DNA from: Bacillus_AB infantis_C
GTDB lineage: Bacteria; Bacillota; Bacilli; Bacillales; Cytobacillaceae
Direction of reading: 5' to 3'
Assembly (NCBI RefSeq): GCF_050107595.1
Contig: NZ_JBNILH010000005.1
Location: forward strand, 124,001-188,000
DNA length: 64,000 nucleotides
In this document: in pieces, positions 24,571 to 33,783 of the stretch
Numbering within the stretch: position 1 is the first letter of the stretch
How the letters are laid out: each line of letters starts with the position of its first letter
Translations under genes and position numbers: made by a program
The notes under the pieces: model-generated
What the model saw: only the letters and a program-made list of their open reading frames with translations
Databases searched by the model: none
What the model was told of the DNA's origin: nothing

Positions 24571-26313
24571 TTAGTCGTCGGCATCAATTAAAATAAAAGC
24601 TGATTGAGTAACACTGAATAATCCGGAGGCAGTCAGCTTAATTTCCGGGATAACAGGAAGAGCCAGGAAGGATAATGCCAGAAAAGGGTTAACATCTTTT
24701 GTTGCACCTAGATGTTTCAGGGCATTATTGACGTCTGCCAGCATAGTTGCGGCTTCTTCATAAGACTGATCGGACATTAGTCCCGAAACAGGCAGCTTCA
24801 GCAAGGCAAGCATCTCGCCATCCTTAATGACAGCAAGGCCGCCCTGCATGTCTTCTACAGCCCTTAGAGCAGCTAACATATCTTTATCATTTGTGCCTGC
24901 AATGATGAGGTTGTGTGAATCATGGGCTACCGTAGAGGCAATCGCTCCGGATTGAAGGCCGAGCCCTTTAACAATTCCCAATCCGATATGCCCAGCTGCA
25001 CGGTGGCGCTCAATGACGGCCAGATTCAAAAGATCCCTTGATGTGGAGGGCTGAAAGCTGTTTTGGCTGTCCAGATCAATTTCCTCAATTATATGCCTGG
25101 TAACCAGGCTTCCAGGGATAATCTCTATGACGTTGGCTTTATTTCCTGTCATTCTGATTTTTAAATCTTCCTTGCGGGTAATGCTTATTTTTACCGTATT
25201 TTTGAACATGGCTGCAGGAGGCACGCCTCTAAAACAGCCTTTTGGCAAAAGTTTACCAGCAGAAACGACTTCAACGCCTTCTTTAAATACCCGCTCAATG
25301 ATCAGCTCCTCAAGCGATTCAAGGAAAACCATATCAGCTTTATACCCAGGGGCCAGTGCTCCCTGATTCTTCAAACCAAAACACTCTGCTGCATTCAGGG
25401 TCGCCATTTGAATGGCAGTTATAGGAGGGAGGCCTGACTTCACTGCCAGCCTAATATGGTGGTCAATGCTTCCTTCCTCAAGCAGGTCATCCAAATGCTT
25501 GTCATCTGTGACGAACAGACATCTGCGGCTGTTCTGCTGATTGACTGCAGGCAGCAGTTTCTCAAGATCCTTTGCTGCAGTTCCTTCGCGGATCATCAAA
25601 TACATCCCTTTACGCAATCTTTCCTTTGCTTCTTCAGCGGTTATTGCTTCATGATCGGTGCGGATGCCCGCAGCACTATACACATTTAACCCGGATGCGC
25701 CTAAGCCTGCAGCATGGCCATCGATTTTTTTCCCGGCAGATTCTGCTGCAATGATTTTCTCGATCATGTCAGTTTGTGCATTCAATACAGCAGGGTAGTT
25801 CATGACTTCTCCAAGCCCAAGAACTCTGGGGTGGCTAAAGAATGGCTTTAGATCAAGAGAATCCAGCCTTGCACCGGCATATTCAAAATCAGCAGCAGGA
25901 ACTGAGGAAGGCAGCATAAAATAAAAATCAAAAGGCAGTCCTTCAGAAGCATCCAGCATGTACTGCAGACCGGAAATGCCTGATACATTCGCAATTTCAT
26001 GCGGGTCTGCAACAGCAGCAGTCACACCATGAGTCAGCAGCACCCTGGCAAATTCCCCGGGGGTCAGAAGGGAGGATTCAATATGGACATGGCCGTCAAT
26101 GAATCCAGGAGAAATATAGCTTCCTTTTGCATCGGCAATCTTATGGCCCTCATACTCGCCAATGCCCGCGATATACCCGTCTGCGATGGCGATATCCCCA
26201 TATAAGATCTCACCGTTAAAAACATCTATGATCTTTCCATTCTTAATGACCAGGTCAGCAGGCTCTCTGCCGGCAGCTACTGCGATCCGGCGTACCAATC
26301 GTTCTTTTATCAT
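24571..26313 (-). CDS. ade: Adenine deaminase
   Basis: 580 aa, full length for the AdeC amidohydrolase family. Key motifs are the GFIDGHVHIESSLLTP metal site, GVTAAVADPHEIANVSG, DGHAAGL, and SVTDDKH-like FVTDDKHLDDL. The C-terminal domain has TVAHDSHNLIIAGTND. It converts adenine to hypoxanthine and ammonia in purine salvage and degradation. The start ATG follows AGGAGGATAAAA. It is next to guanine deaminase in the same orientation (33-base gap), forming a purine-base deaminase pair. Confidence 0.95.
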   Translation of the reverse strand: MIKERLVRRIAVAAGREPADLVIKNGKIIDVFNGEILYGDIAIADGYIAGIGEYEGHKIADAKGSYISPGFIDGHVHIESSLLTPGEFARVLLTHGVTAAVADPHEIANVSGISGLQYMLDASEGLPFDFYFMLPSSVPAADFEYAGARLDSLDLKPFFSHPRVLGLGEVMNYPAVLNAQTDMIEKIIAAESAGKKIDGHAAGLGASGLNVYSAAGIRTDHEAITAEEAKERLRKGMYLMIREGTAAKDLEKLLPAVNQQNSRRCLFVTDDKHLDDLLEEGSIDHHIRLAVKSGLPPITAIQMATLNAAECFGLKNQGALAPGYKADMVFLESLEELIIERVFKEGVEVVSAGKLLPKGCFRGVPPAAMFKNTVKISITRKEDLKIRMTGNKANVIEIIPGSLVTRHIIEEIDLDSQNSFQPSTSRDLLNLAVIERHRAAGHIGLGIVKGLGLQSGAIASTVAHDSHNLIIAGTNDKDMLAALRAVEDMQGGLAVIKDGEMLALLKLPVSGLMSDQSYEEAATMLADVNNALKHLGATKDVNPFLALSFLALPVIPEIKLTASGLFSVTQSAFILIDADD

Positions 26314-26346
26314 TTTTATCCTCCTAAAAAGGAAGTACTTTATATT

Positions 26347-26817
26347 TCAATAATCAATCTTAGAAAAAGATTTCTCCCATAATTTAAACGGCATTAAAGC
26401 TTCATCCATTTTAACCTGCCGCATTTCTATGCTGCGCTTTTCAAGCGGGAGGGAGAGCTGTTCATAAATAAACTGATCATCAAATCCTGCAGCGGCTGCA
26501 TCTTCTTTTGTACAGGCAAAATACACTGCCTTTGGGCGAGCCCAGTAGATAGCGCCAAAACACATTGGGCATGGCTCACAGCTGGTATAGATTTCACAGC
26601 CGCTCAGCTGGAAATCCTGCAGATGCAGGCAGGCAGCACGAATCGCCTGTATTTCTGCATGTGCTGTAGGATCATTAAGCGAAGTGACCCGGTTTGTGCC
26701 TGTGCCGATCACCGTGCCATCCTTTACAACAACCGCTCCAAAAGGACCTCCCAGATGGGCAGCAGCATTCTCCAAAGCAGCCTCGACTGCATTTCCCATA
26801 AAATACAGGTTTGTCAA
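26347..26817 (-). CDS. guaD: Guanine deaminase (cytidine-deaminase fold)
   Basis: About 156 aa. The zinc site is TAHAEIQAIR plus SCEPCPMCFGAIYWA, and the C-terminal GFDDQFIYEQL and LWEKSFSKIDY segments are typical of Bacillus GuaD. It deaminates guanine to xanthine. The frame can open at GTG 26826, but a TTG at 26817 lies 8 bases after GGAG and gives the B. subtilis length, so I favour it; ATG at 26802 is also possible. It is upstream of ade on the same strand. Confidence 0.9.
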   Translation of the reverse strand: MTNLYFMGNAVEAALENAAAHLGGPFGAVVVKDGTVIGTGTNRVTSLNDPTAHAEIQAIRAACLHLQDFQLSGCEIYTSCEPCPMCFGAIYWARPKAVYFACTKEDAAAAGFDDQFIYEQLSLPLEKRSIEMRQVKMDEALMPFKLWEKSFSKIDY

Positions 26818-26954
26818 AAGGATCACTCCAATGTGGGGTTTTTATATATTATTAAGGAGATTGTGACAAATAGCATTTGATATGGAAGTAAATCTGACAG
26901 ATATTTTTAAAAAATGGATGCAAAAATGTAATCTAAGCTGCCAAAGTGTCCATT

Positions 26955-26984
26955 TTGCCTCAAAAGAACATACGTTCCTATTAT
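26955..26984 (+). promoter_or_regulatory. Promoter with embedded LexA (SOS) box
   Basis: TTGCCT (26955-26960) and TATTAT (26979-26984) form a sigma-A-type promoter with an 18-base spacer. Within the spacer, AGAACATACGTTCC (26965-26978) matches the Gram-positive LexA consensus CGAACRNRYGTTYC at all but the first base. LexA bound there would block RNA polymerase until DNA damage. Confidence 0.75.
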
Positions 26985-27043
26985 AAGAATCATTAAATGA
27001 TATAATGTTTTATACAGGAAAACTCCTTAGAAAGGTGATTATA

Positions 27044-27415
27044 ATGTGGAAAAACGTAAACGGAAAATTAGTTCAATTAACAGATGAATCAAGGGTTAAG
27101 TTCAGGACAAATATCAGCAAAGCATTGATTGAACGGCTGAATGATCTGGCATATGAACATGATACACATGTTAATTATTTACTGGAAACAGGGCTCAAAA
27201 AAGTCCTTGAGCAGAATTTTATAGAATTCAATAAGAAAAATCGGCCCAAAGACAGAATCCAGTATAAAACGACTTATGACAGGGGTCTGATTGAACAAGT
27301 TAAAGCATTCGCAAAAAAGCATGATGTATTTATAAATGACGTAATAGAATATAGTGCAGGCTACATAGATATAGATTCAGTAAAAGACAGCGGACATAAA
27401 CACCGGATAGAGTAG
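27044..27415 (+). CDS. Predicted SOS-regulated protein with two ribbon-helix-helix-like units
   Basis: 123 aa, basic and soluble. Two similar segments of about 40 residues follow each other. The first starts KFRTNISKALIERLNDLA and ends NYLLETGLKKVL; the second starts QYKTTYDRGLIEQVKAFA and ends NDVIEYSAGYI. Each has a strand (K/QxRT/KT) followed by two helices, as in ribbon-helix-helix (RHH) DNA-binding domains, so a single chain may mimic an RHH dimer. I do not recognise a named family. The ATG at 27044 has AAAGGTGATTATA upstream and is preferred to ATG 27005. The promoter carries a LexA box. Confidence 0.7.
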   Translation: MWKNVNGKLVQLTDESRVKFRTNISKALIERLNDLAYEHDTHVNYLLETGLKKVLEQNFIEFNKKNRPKDRIQYKTTYDRGLIEQVKAFAKKHDVFINDVIEYSAGYIDIDSVKDSGHKHRIE

Positions 27416-27870
27416 GCAGCTGGCGCTGTCTAGTTTTTTTAAAACAACGCCCCGAACATAATATATATTATAGGAAGTCATATAAATGAATGAATATCCA
27501 GTCTCAATAGTTAAGTATACTTAAGATAGTGAGACGAATTAAAAATTTTACGGGATTTTACTATTAATGTGTTTATGGACCAATTTGCTGGGATTTTTAT
27601 AATGATTATCTATTATTCAATATCCTAATTTTTTGCTGCTGGCTTCCAGTATACCTACATACCTACAATCATACATATCGGCATCTATATACTTAATGCA
27701 GCTTTATATTTGTCGGTTATTTTTCTCATTATTAATTTCTCTTGATTTATAAACTTATTTAAGTGGTTCTTTTGCACAGCTGTACCTTTGCTTTAAAAAA
27801 ACTCATTTTAATTTACATAATATTTTTATATTCCATTTCCTCCCCTGCATCTGTCTCAGCTTATGTAAAA
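27416..27870. other. AT-rich intergenic region without recognisable gene
   Basis: About 455 bases, clearly more AT-rich than the surroundings. No ORF with a ribosome site, tRNA or riboswitch pattern was seen on either strand. A weak T-run hairpin just after 27415 may end the preceding gene. Confidence 0.5.
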
Positions 27871-27898
27871 CAAGCCCCGGTCATTGCCTGGAGCTTGT
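27871..27898 (-). terminator. Intrinsic terminator of the Staygreen-family gene
   Basis: CAAGC...CCGG / CCTGG..GCTTG imperfect stem, followed on the minus strand by TTTTAC. Confidence 0.7.
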
Positions 27899-27910
27899 GT
27901 TCTGTCATTT

Positions 27911-28387
27911 TTAGATAACCGGCTGCTGTAAGCTATTTAAATACTGTCTTGGTGTCCCATAGTAAATGATCTTGCTGAACTGCGGATATACGGAATCAAA
28001 CTGCACGTATATCGGTGAATCCAGCAGCCACGGATAGCTTGAGAAAAAGCTTCTGTCTCCGTAAATGATCGCTTTCAGCGCTAAATCGATTTCACGCTGA
28101 AAGATTATAAAACGCACCTTTGAGAATTTTTCGTCAAACTCTCCCCCGCTCACATATACCGCTGCTTTAAGAACATATTGCCCCATCTGAGGCAGCCACT
28201 CAGCCAGAACTTCATCCCTGAATTTATTATTGACGGTGCTGTAATCATAATCACAACCAACGCTAAGAAACACGTTACCGGTCTCATCTGAATGTGTAAG
28301 CGTATATTTCCTGGCATCGACAGGCTTTTGCTCTGTTGCCGGAGCCAGGTACCGGACGCTTAGTTTCTGAGGATCAAATTGACTCAT
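27911..28387 (-). CDS. Staygreen (SGR) family protein
   Basis: 158 aa. The N-terminal FDPQKLSVRYL and RKYTLTHSDETGNVFLSVGCDYD segments are the hallmark of the Staygreen fold (PF12638), known in plants as the magnesium-dechelatase that starts chlorophyll breakdown. Bacterial homologues exist, and some were reported to dechelate chlorophyll in vitro. No photosynthesis or chlorophyll genes are seen here, so its natural substrate is unknown. It has a terminator after it and stands alone. Confidence 0.78.
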   Translation of the reverse strand: MSQFDPQKLSVRYLAPATEQKPVDARKYTLTHSDETGNVFLSVGCDYDYSTVNNKFRDEVLAEWLPQMGQYVLKAAVYVSGGEFDEKFSKVRFIIFQREIDLALKAIIYGDRSFFSSYPWLLDSPIYVQFDSVYPQFSKIIYYGTPRQYLNSLQQPVI

Positions 28388-28464
28388 AGCAAGCCGCTCT
28401 CCCTTCGGAAAGAAGTTATTCCTGCTATAACATATGAAGTTAGTCTCATAAGGGTGACAAAGGC

Positions 28465-29235
28465 CTATTTCTTTTTATGCCCCCTCCCTGTCTCATACAG
28501 CTTGGTTTCAAGCAATTTCCAGCTGCCATTTTCATATATCCATGAAGATTCAGCAAATGCTATCGAATCAGCATGATAAGCCCCGCTGATCTGCTGTACA
28601 CCCTTTAAGCCGATTTTTCCTTCCCCAAGCATGATGGGGATGAGTGTCCCAAAAGGATCGACCATCAGTTCAGCCGGCTCATTCAGTTTGCCTTTATTAT
28701 AGAGTCCCAGGCGTTCGTAGTCTTCTTTTCTCTCTGCCAAGTCAAAAGTATAAGATTGGCCTGTCGCAGGAATGGAAACAGAGGCTTTATAGCCATCCAG
28801 AAATTCACTGTCGATGACTAAAGGTTCCGGAACAGTCAAATTTTCAAGTTTGAAGTCTTTTAAGGTATACAAGTAGTAGTTGGAGAGGCCGCCGCTGCCA
28901 CCAGTGGGAACCGTTGCGAATAGATCCTTTACTCCATCATGGTTCAAATCGCTGAACCTGACCGAAGGCTCATATCCCCCGTCTAAATCCATCCTGTAAG
29001 TCTGGCCATTCGAAGCTTCAATGATCACGTAAACTTCCTTTAAAAAGGCGGCCCCTTCTTCATATGGAATTCCTTTTATATAAATGGTTTCTTTTTCTCC
29101 ATCTCCTGTTATATCTTCTTTCTTCTTTTCGACCGTTTCTGCCTTGTCAGCTTGTTCAACTGCATAGGCACCAGTTATGGCTGACACTGACATAAAGAAA
29201 AATGCCGCAAATGCGAACAATAGTTCCCTTCTCAT
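28465..29235 (-). CDS. Secreted protein with calcium-binding-like DxDxDG repeats
   Basis: 256 aa. The signal peptide MRRELLFAFAAFFFMSVSAITGAYA has a likely cleavage after AYA. The mature part starts with a charged linker and contains DITGDGEKE and DLNHDGVKD, EF-hand-like loops as in VCBS/FG-GAP repeats. The C-terminus ends in basic HKKK. It is probably exported; function unknown. It stands alone between the Staygreen gene and an intergenic repeat. Confidence 0.75.
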   Translation of the reverse strand: MRRELLFAFAAFFFMSVSAITGAYAVEQADKAETVEKKKEDITGDGEKETIYIKGIPYEEGAAFLKEVYVIIEASNGQTYRMDLDGGYEPSVRFSDLNHDGVKDLFATVPTGGSGGLSNYYLYTLKDFKLENLTVPEPLVIDSEFLDGYKASVSIPATGQSYTFDLAERKEDYERLGLYNKGKLNEPAELMVDPFGTLIPIMLGEGKIGLKGVQQISGAYHADSIAFAESSWIYENGSWKLLETKLYETGRGHKKK

Positions 29236-29321
29236 AAAAACCGCCCTTTCCGAACAATTTTATTCGTATTATGTCCAGATATGGGAAATCTATGTACCTG
29301 TTCAAAGACTATATTTTTATG

Positions 29322-29545
29322 CTTTTTGACTGAGGCTGTTGATATGCACTCCAGGCACTTCGCTTTCCACTGGTCGTCGCTGTGCATCCTCGAGCTAGCA
29401 CGCTATGGGGTCTCAGCTTTGCCGCTGCGTTCCCGCAGGACTTTGAATCAGCTTCCACGAATCTGCATCGCACGAAGAAAATGCGCATGCATTTTATGAG
29501 GAGTCTCAGTGCCATCCATTCCGATCAACAGGGCTTTGAGAATCT
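29322..29545. repeat. Interspersed intergenic repeat of Bacillus type
   Basis: About 220 bases beginning GGCTGTTGATATGCACTCC and ending near CCATTCCGATCAACAGGG. The two ends are complementary (CTGTTGAT / ATCAACAG), and inner segments such as GGCACTTCGCTTTCC and GGGGTCTCAGC resemble a repeat family found between genes in many Bacillaceae. It has no ORF of its own with a ribosome site. Confidence 0.75.
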
Positions 29546-29624
29546 TGCTGGGTCTCTTATGAAGAGGGTTCAGACGCTGGTTTTTTCCTCAATACTGCAA
29601 AATGATTCTCCTGCTATATAAATA

Positions 29625-29656
29625 AAAATGGCTTCCCTGCTAAGGGAAGCCATTTT
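29625..29656 (-). terminator. Intrinsic terminator of alsT
   Basis: AAAATGGCTTCCCT / AGGGAAGCCATTTT, a 14-bp stem with a 4-base loop, T-rich on the minus-strand exit. Confidence 0.9.
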
Positions 29657-29663
29657 CTTTAGT

Positions 29664-31109
29664 TCAATTCAATTTTTTCTTCTTTAAAGCCTGCTCTTTC
29701 GTTTCCCAGAATTCAATGTTTTTTAATCCCGGGATGCTGTCAGAATAAAAGACAGGATCTTTTCCTTCTCTGCGCTGATTTTTGTAGTCCTTCAGCGCTG
29801 CAAATGCTATTTTGCCCAGCATGGTGATGGCAATCAGGTTGATGATGGCCATGATGCCCATGAACAGGTCGGCAAGTCCCCATACAACTTCAAGATCGAC
29901 TGCTGCACCGAAAATGACCATTCCTATCACTGCCAGCCGGTAAATAAAGAGAGCGGTCTTGCTTTCTTTAATAAATTCCATATTTGTTTCACCGTAATAA
30001 TAGTTGCCAATAACAGAGCTGAATGCGAACAAAAGGATTGCGATTGCTACAAAGTAGCTTGCCCATGAGCCTATATGCGTTGCAAGGGCAGACTGTGTAA
30101 GCTCGATCCCTGTCAAATTTGTTCCCGCATAATCACCTGATAAAAGGATGATAAAGGCTGTAGCTGAACAAATCAGGATCGTATCCACGAATACCCCTAG
30201 AGTCTGGATTAGACCCTGTTTCGCCGGATGTGTAACGGCAGCTGTAGCAGCAGCATTCGGCGCGCTCCCCATACCCGCTTCATTGGAGAAGAGCCCCCGC
30301 TTGATCCCCATCATGACGGCAGCGCCCATGGCACCCCCGGCTGCTTCCCTGAAGCCGAATGCACTCTCAATGATCAAACCGAACATAGCGGGAATTTCAG
30401 TAACATTCATAATCAGGATAACAATAGCGAGAATCAGGTAGAGAACAGCCATGACAGGCACAAGCACCTGTGATACATGGGCAATACGCTTGACCCCTCC
30501 AAAGATAATGACAGCCGTAAAAATTGCCAGCGCGATGCCGATCCACAATCTGCTGATCCCGAAGGACTGATTAAATGCCAGTGAGATGGTATTGGACTGG
30601 ACAGAGTTGAATACCAGCCCGAAACAGAAGGTAATGATAATCGCGAACAATATCCCCATCCAGCGCTTGTTTAAGCCTCTTTCCATATAGTAGGCAGGAC
30701 CACCGCGGAATCCGTCTTTATCTTTTACTTTATAAATCTGGGCAAGCGTGCTTTCAACAAAGCTGGAAGCCGCTCCAAGAAAGGCGATGAGCCACATCCA
30801 GAATACTGCTCCCGGTCCTCCACCTGCAATGGCTGTAGCGACACCCGCCATATTTCCTGTACCAATGCGAGAAGCAGCACTGATGCTGAACGCCTGGAAT
30901 GAAGAGATTCCCCTCTTGCCTTCAGCAGAAACCATCGACTTATCGCCGAGGATCCTGAACATTTCCTTAAAGTATCTCAGCTGGACAAATTTAGTCTTGA
31001 AGCTGAAATACAATCCCAGCAGAATCAATCCTGCTATTAAAATATATGTCCATACAAAATCATTTACCAGGCCAACATATTCCTGGAATTCGTTCACAAA
31101 AGTCTCCAT
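29664..31109 (-). CDS. alsT: Sodium:alanine/glycine (glutamine) symporter, AGCS family
   Basis: 481 aa with about 11 membrane segments. Characteristic AGCS motifs are GTGNMAGVATAIAGGGPGAVFWMW and GIKRGLFSNEAGMGSAPNAAATA. It imports small neutral amino acids with Na+ or H+. The order alsT downstream of parC matches B. subtilis (minus the small ynfC), which supports the symbol. The protein ends with a lysine-rich tail. Confidence 0.93.
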   Translation of the reverse strand: METFVNEFQEYVGLVNDFVWTYILIAGLILLGLYFSFKTKFVQLRYFKEMFRILGDKSMVSAEGKRGISSFQAFSISAASRIGTGNMAGVATAIAGGGPGAVFWMWLIAFLGAASSFVESTLAQIYKVKDKDGFRGGPAYYMERGLNKRWMGILFAIIITFCFGLVFNSVQSNTISLAFNQSFGISRLWIGIALAIFTAVIIFGGVKRIAHVSQVLVPVMAVLYLILAIVILIMNVTEIPAMFGLIIESAFGFREAAGGAMGAAVMMGIKRGLFSNEAGMGSAPNAAATAAVTHPAKQGLIQTLGVFVDTILICSATAFIILLSGDYAGTNLTGIELTQSALATHIGSWASYFVAIAILLFAFSSVIGNYYYGETNMEFIKESKTALFIYRLAVIGMVIFGAAVDLEVVWGLADLFMGIMAIINLIAITMLGKIAFAALKDYKNQRREGKDPVFYSDSIPGLKNIEFWETKEQALKKKKLN

Positions 31110-31316
31110 TCGTTTCCCCCTTGGCTGTCTGTCAGCAACTTGTTATCTTGAAATAGTAACTCTCTTAAATCTATCAGAAGTTTCGCTGGCGGACAAGATG
31201 AAAATGCTTTCATGCCCTTGCTGACAGATTAATTAATGTAAACGTAATCTTTATACCCTTATAGTAAAATAGCAAAACAGGCCTTTTTGCCCGCTTTTAT
31301 TTTTCTTCTCAGCAAA

Positions 31317-31343
31317 AAGCCCCTGTCTGTTCAACAGGGGCTT
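31317..31343 (-). terminator. Intrinsic terminator of parEC
   Basis: AAGCCCCTGT / ACAGGGGCTT, a 10-bp stem followed on the minus strand by TTTTTGC. Confidence 0.9.
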
Positions 31344-31347
31344 ATCA

Positions 31348-33783
31348 TTAATCAGCCGTTATCTCAGCTGCTTCTTGCCACATCTTTTTCGCTTTTCCGC
31401 TGTCAGATTCGTCAAGGATGAACGATCCGTTTGAATAGCGGTCATTAAAGCGGAGGTCAGAGGCTGTCACTTGCTCGATAACGCCTTTTTCTGATTCGAT
31501 AAAAATCTTGTCCTGACTTTTTGCCAGCACCATACCGACCACTCTGTGCGGGTTGGCTTTAAGTTCCCGCAGCATAACCAGTCCGCGTTTGGCTCTGGAA
31601 GTCTTTTCAAACTCAGCGAGCTTCATCTTTTTGATGGCCCCGCGCTGGGTTGCAATGACAACAGCTTCCTCTTTGACATTGCTGACAAGCTTTCCGCTTA
31701 CCACATAATCCCCGTCCTTCAGATTAATGCCCTTCACACCGGCGGCACGCGCTCCAACAACGCTGACTTCTTCTTCCGGGAACCACAGGGCATATCCCAT
31801 AGAAGTTGCGATTATTAGATCCTGCTTGCCATCAGTCAGGAAAACATCTGTTACGATATCGTCATTTTTAAGATTAACGGCCACAAGCGGCTTTGAATAT
31901 CGCTGTGCTTTATAATTTTTCAGCTCTGATTTCTTCACCATGCCATTCTTTGTGACAAACATTAAATAAGCATCAGTCTCAAAATCTTTAACCGGAATTG
32001 CGCCAATGATAGACTCAGTACGGTCTATCGGCACTAGATTGGCGACATGCTGCCCGAGATCTTTCCAGCGAATATCCGGAAGTTCATGGACAGGAAGATA
32101 CATATAGCTTCCTTTGTCCGTAAAGACTAGCAGGACATCTGTTGTGTTCATATCAAGTTTTGACATAAGCCTGTCAGAATCCTTCATGCCGAAATCCTGT
32201 CCGTTTGATGCCGCATAGGAACGCTGGCTTGTCCTTTTGACATAGCCTTCATTTGTAACGGTAACGATCACATCTTCACTGGCAATCAATACTTCAAGAT
32301 TGATTTTAATCTCTTCGATTTCGGCTTCGATAACAGAACGGCGCGCGTCCGCAAATCTCTTCTTCACATCTTTAAGATCCTTTTTAATCACGCTCAGAAG
32401 TTTTTTCTCGCTCTGAAGGATGCTAAGCAGCTCTGCTACCTTTTGGGCAAGCTCTTCCGCTTCTGCCCGCAGCGCCGTAATATCTGTATTGGTCAACCGG
32501 TACAGCTGGAGGGATACAATTGCTTCTGCCTGAGGCTCTGTGAAACCGAACTGGCTGATCAGATTATCTTTAGCATCACGTTTATCCTTTGAAGCACGGA
32601 TTGAGGCGATGACTTCATCAAGTATAGACAGTGCCTTCATAAGGCCTTCCACGATATGCTGGCGGTCCTGCGCCTTTTTCAGCTCATACTGGGACCTCCG
32701 TGTAACCACTTCTTTCTGATGTCCGATATAGGCATCAAGCATTTCACGCAGCCCGAGCAGCTTTGGATGGCGGTTTGAAATTGCGACCATATTGAAGTTG
32801 TATGGAATTTGAAGATCTGTGTTTTTATAAAGATAGTTTAAGACACCTTCAGCGTCTGCATCCTTCTTGAGCTCAATGACGATCCTCAGGCCTGTCCGGT
32901 CGGTTTCATCCCTGACTTCGCTGATGCCTTCAACTTTCCTGTCCATCTTAAGCTCGTCAATCTTCTTGACCAGATTCGCCTTGTTTACTTCAAACGGAAT
33001 TTCTGTGATGACGATCTGCTGCCTGCCCCCGCGGATGTCTTCAACCTCTGATTTGCCGCGGATGATGATCTTGCCTTTCCCTGTCTCATAGGCCTTCTTG
33101 ATCCCTTCGGCCCCCTGGATGGTTCCGCCGGTCGGGAAATCCGGCCCTTTGATAACCTCCATAAGCTCATCTACCGTGCAATCCGGCTTGTCCATGCGCA
33201 TGATGACGCCGTCTATGATCTCCCCAAGATGATGCGGGGGGATTTCAGTAGCATAACCTGCTGAAATCCCTGTCGATCCATTGACCAGCAGGTTCGGGAA
33301 CATGGCTGGAAGTACAGTCGGTTCACTGGAAGTATCATCAAAGTTCGGGATGAAGTCGACTGTTTGCTTTTCAATATCCCGCAGAAGCTCTGATGAAATT
33401 GCCGACAGCCTTGCTTCTGTATAACGCATGGCTGCAGGAGGGTCTCCGTCAATGCTTCCGTTATTTCCGTGCATTTCAACAAGGAAATTTCGTACCTTCC
33501 AGTCCTGGCTCATCCGCACCATTGCATCGTATACAGAAGAATCTCCGTGCGGATGATAATTGCCGATAACATTCCCTACCGTCTTGGCAGATTTCCTGAA
33601 GCCCTTTTCATTTGTATTGCCTTCTACATGCATCGCATACAGAATACGCCGCTGTACAGGCTTCAGACCATCCCTGACATCCGGGAGGGCCCTGTCCTGG
33701 ATAATATACTTGCTGTAACGCCCAAACCGGTCGCCGAGAACATCCTCTAGCGGAAGATCCCTGAATTTTTCAGAAGAACTCAT
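31348..33783 (-). CDS. parC: DNA topoisomerase IV subunit A
   Basis: 811 aa. The N-terminal breakage-reunion domain has the catalytic tyrosine in AAMRYTEARLS and the quinolone-region HGDSSVYDAMVRMSQ. The C-terminal half is a beta-pinwheel with repeated blades (KNGMVKKSELKNY, QRGAIKKMKLAEF). With ParE it decatenates daughter chromosomes. The ATG overlaps the parE stop by four bases (ATGA), so the two are coupled. parC rather than gyrA is chosen from the parE neighbour, the length and the alsT synteny. Confidence 0.96.
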   Translation of the reverse strand: MSSSEKFRDLPLEDVLGDRFGRYSKYIIQDRALPDVRDGLKPVQRRILYAMHVEGNTNEKGFRKSAKTVGNVIGNYHPHGDSSVYDAMVRMSQDWKVRNFLVEMHGNNGSIDGDPPAAMRYTEARLSAISSELLRDIEKQTVDFIPNFDDTSSEPTVLPAMFPNLLVNGSTGISAGYATEIPPHHLGEIIDGVIMRMDKPDCTVDELMEVIKGPDFPTGGTIQGAEGIKKAYETGKGKIIIRGKSEVEDIRGGRQQIVITEIPFEVNKANLVKKIDELKMDRKVEGISEVRDETDRTGLRIVIELKKDADAEGVLNYLYKNTDLQIPYNFNMVAISNRHPKLLGLREMLDAYIGHQKEVVTRRSQYELKKAQDRQHIVEGLMKALSILDEVIASIRASKDKRDAKDNLISQFGFTEPQAEAIVSLQLYRLTNTDITALRAEAEELAQKVAELLSILQSEKKLLSVIKKDLKDVKKRFADARRSVIEAEIEEIKINLEVLIASEDVIVTVTNEGYVKRTSQRSYAASNGQDFGMKDSDRLMSKLDMNTTDVLLVFTDKGSYMYLPVHELPDIRWKDLGQHVANLVPIDRTESIIGAIPVKDFETDAYLMFVTKNGMVKKSELKNYKAQRYSKPLVAVNLKNDDIVTDVFLTDGKQDLIIATSMGYALWFPEEEVSVVGARAAGVKGINLKDGDYVVSGKLVSNVKEEAVVIATQRGAIKKMKLAEFEKTSRAKRGLVMLRELKANPHRVVGMVLAKSQDKIFIESEKGVIEQVTASDLRFNDRYSNGSFILDESDSGKAKKMWQEAAEITAD

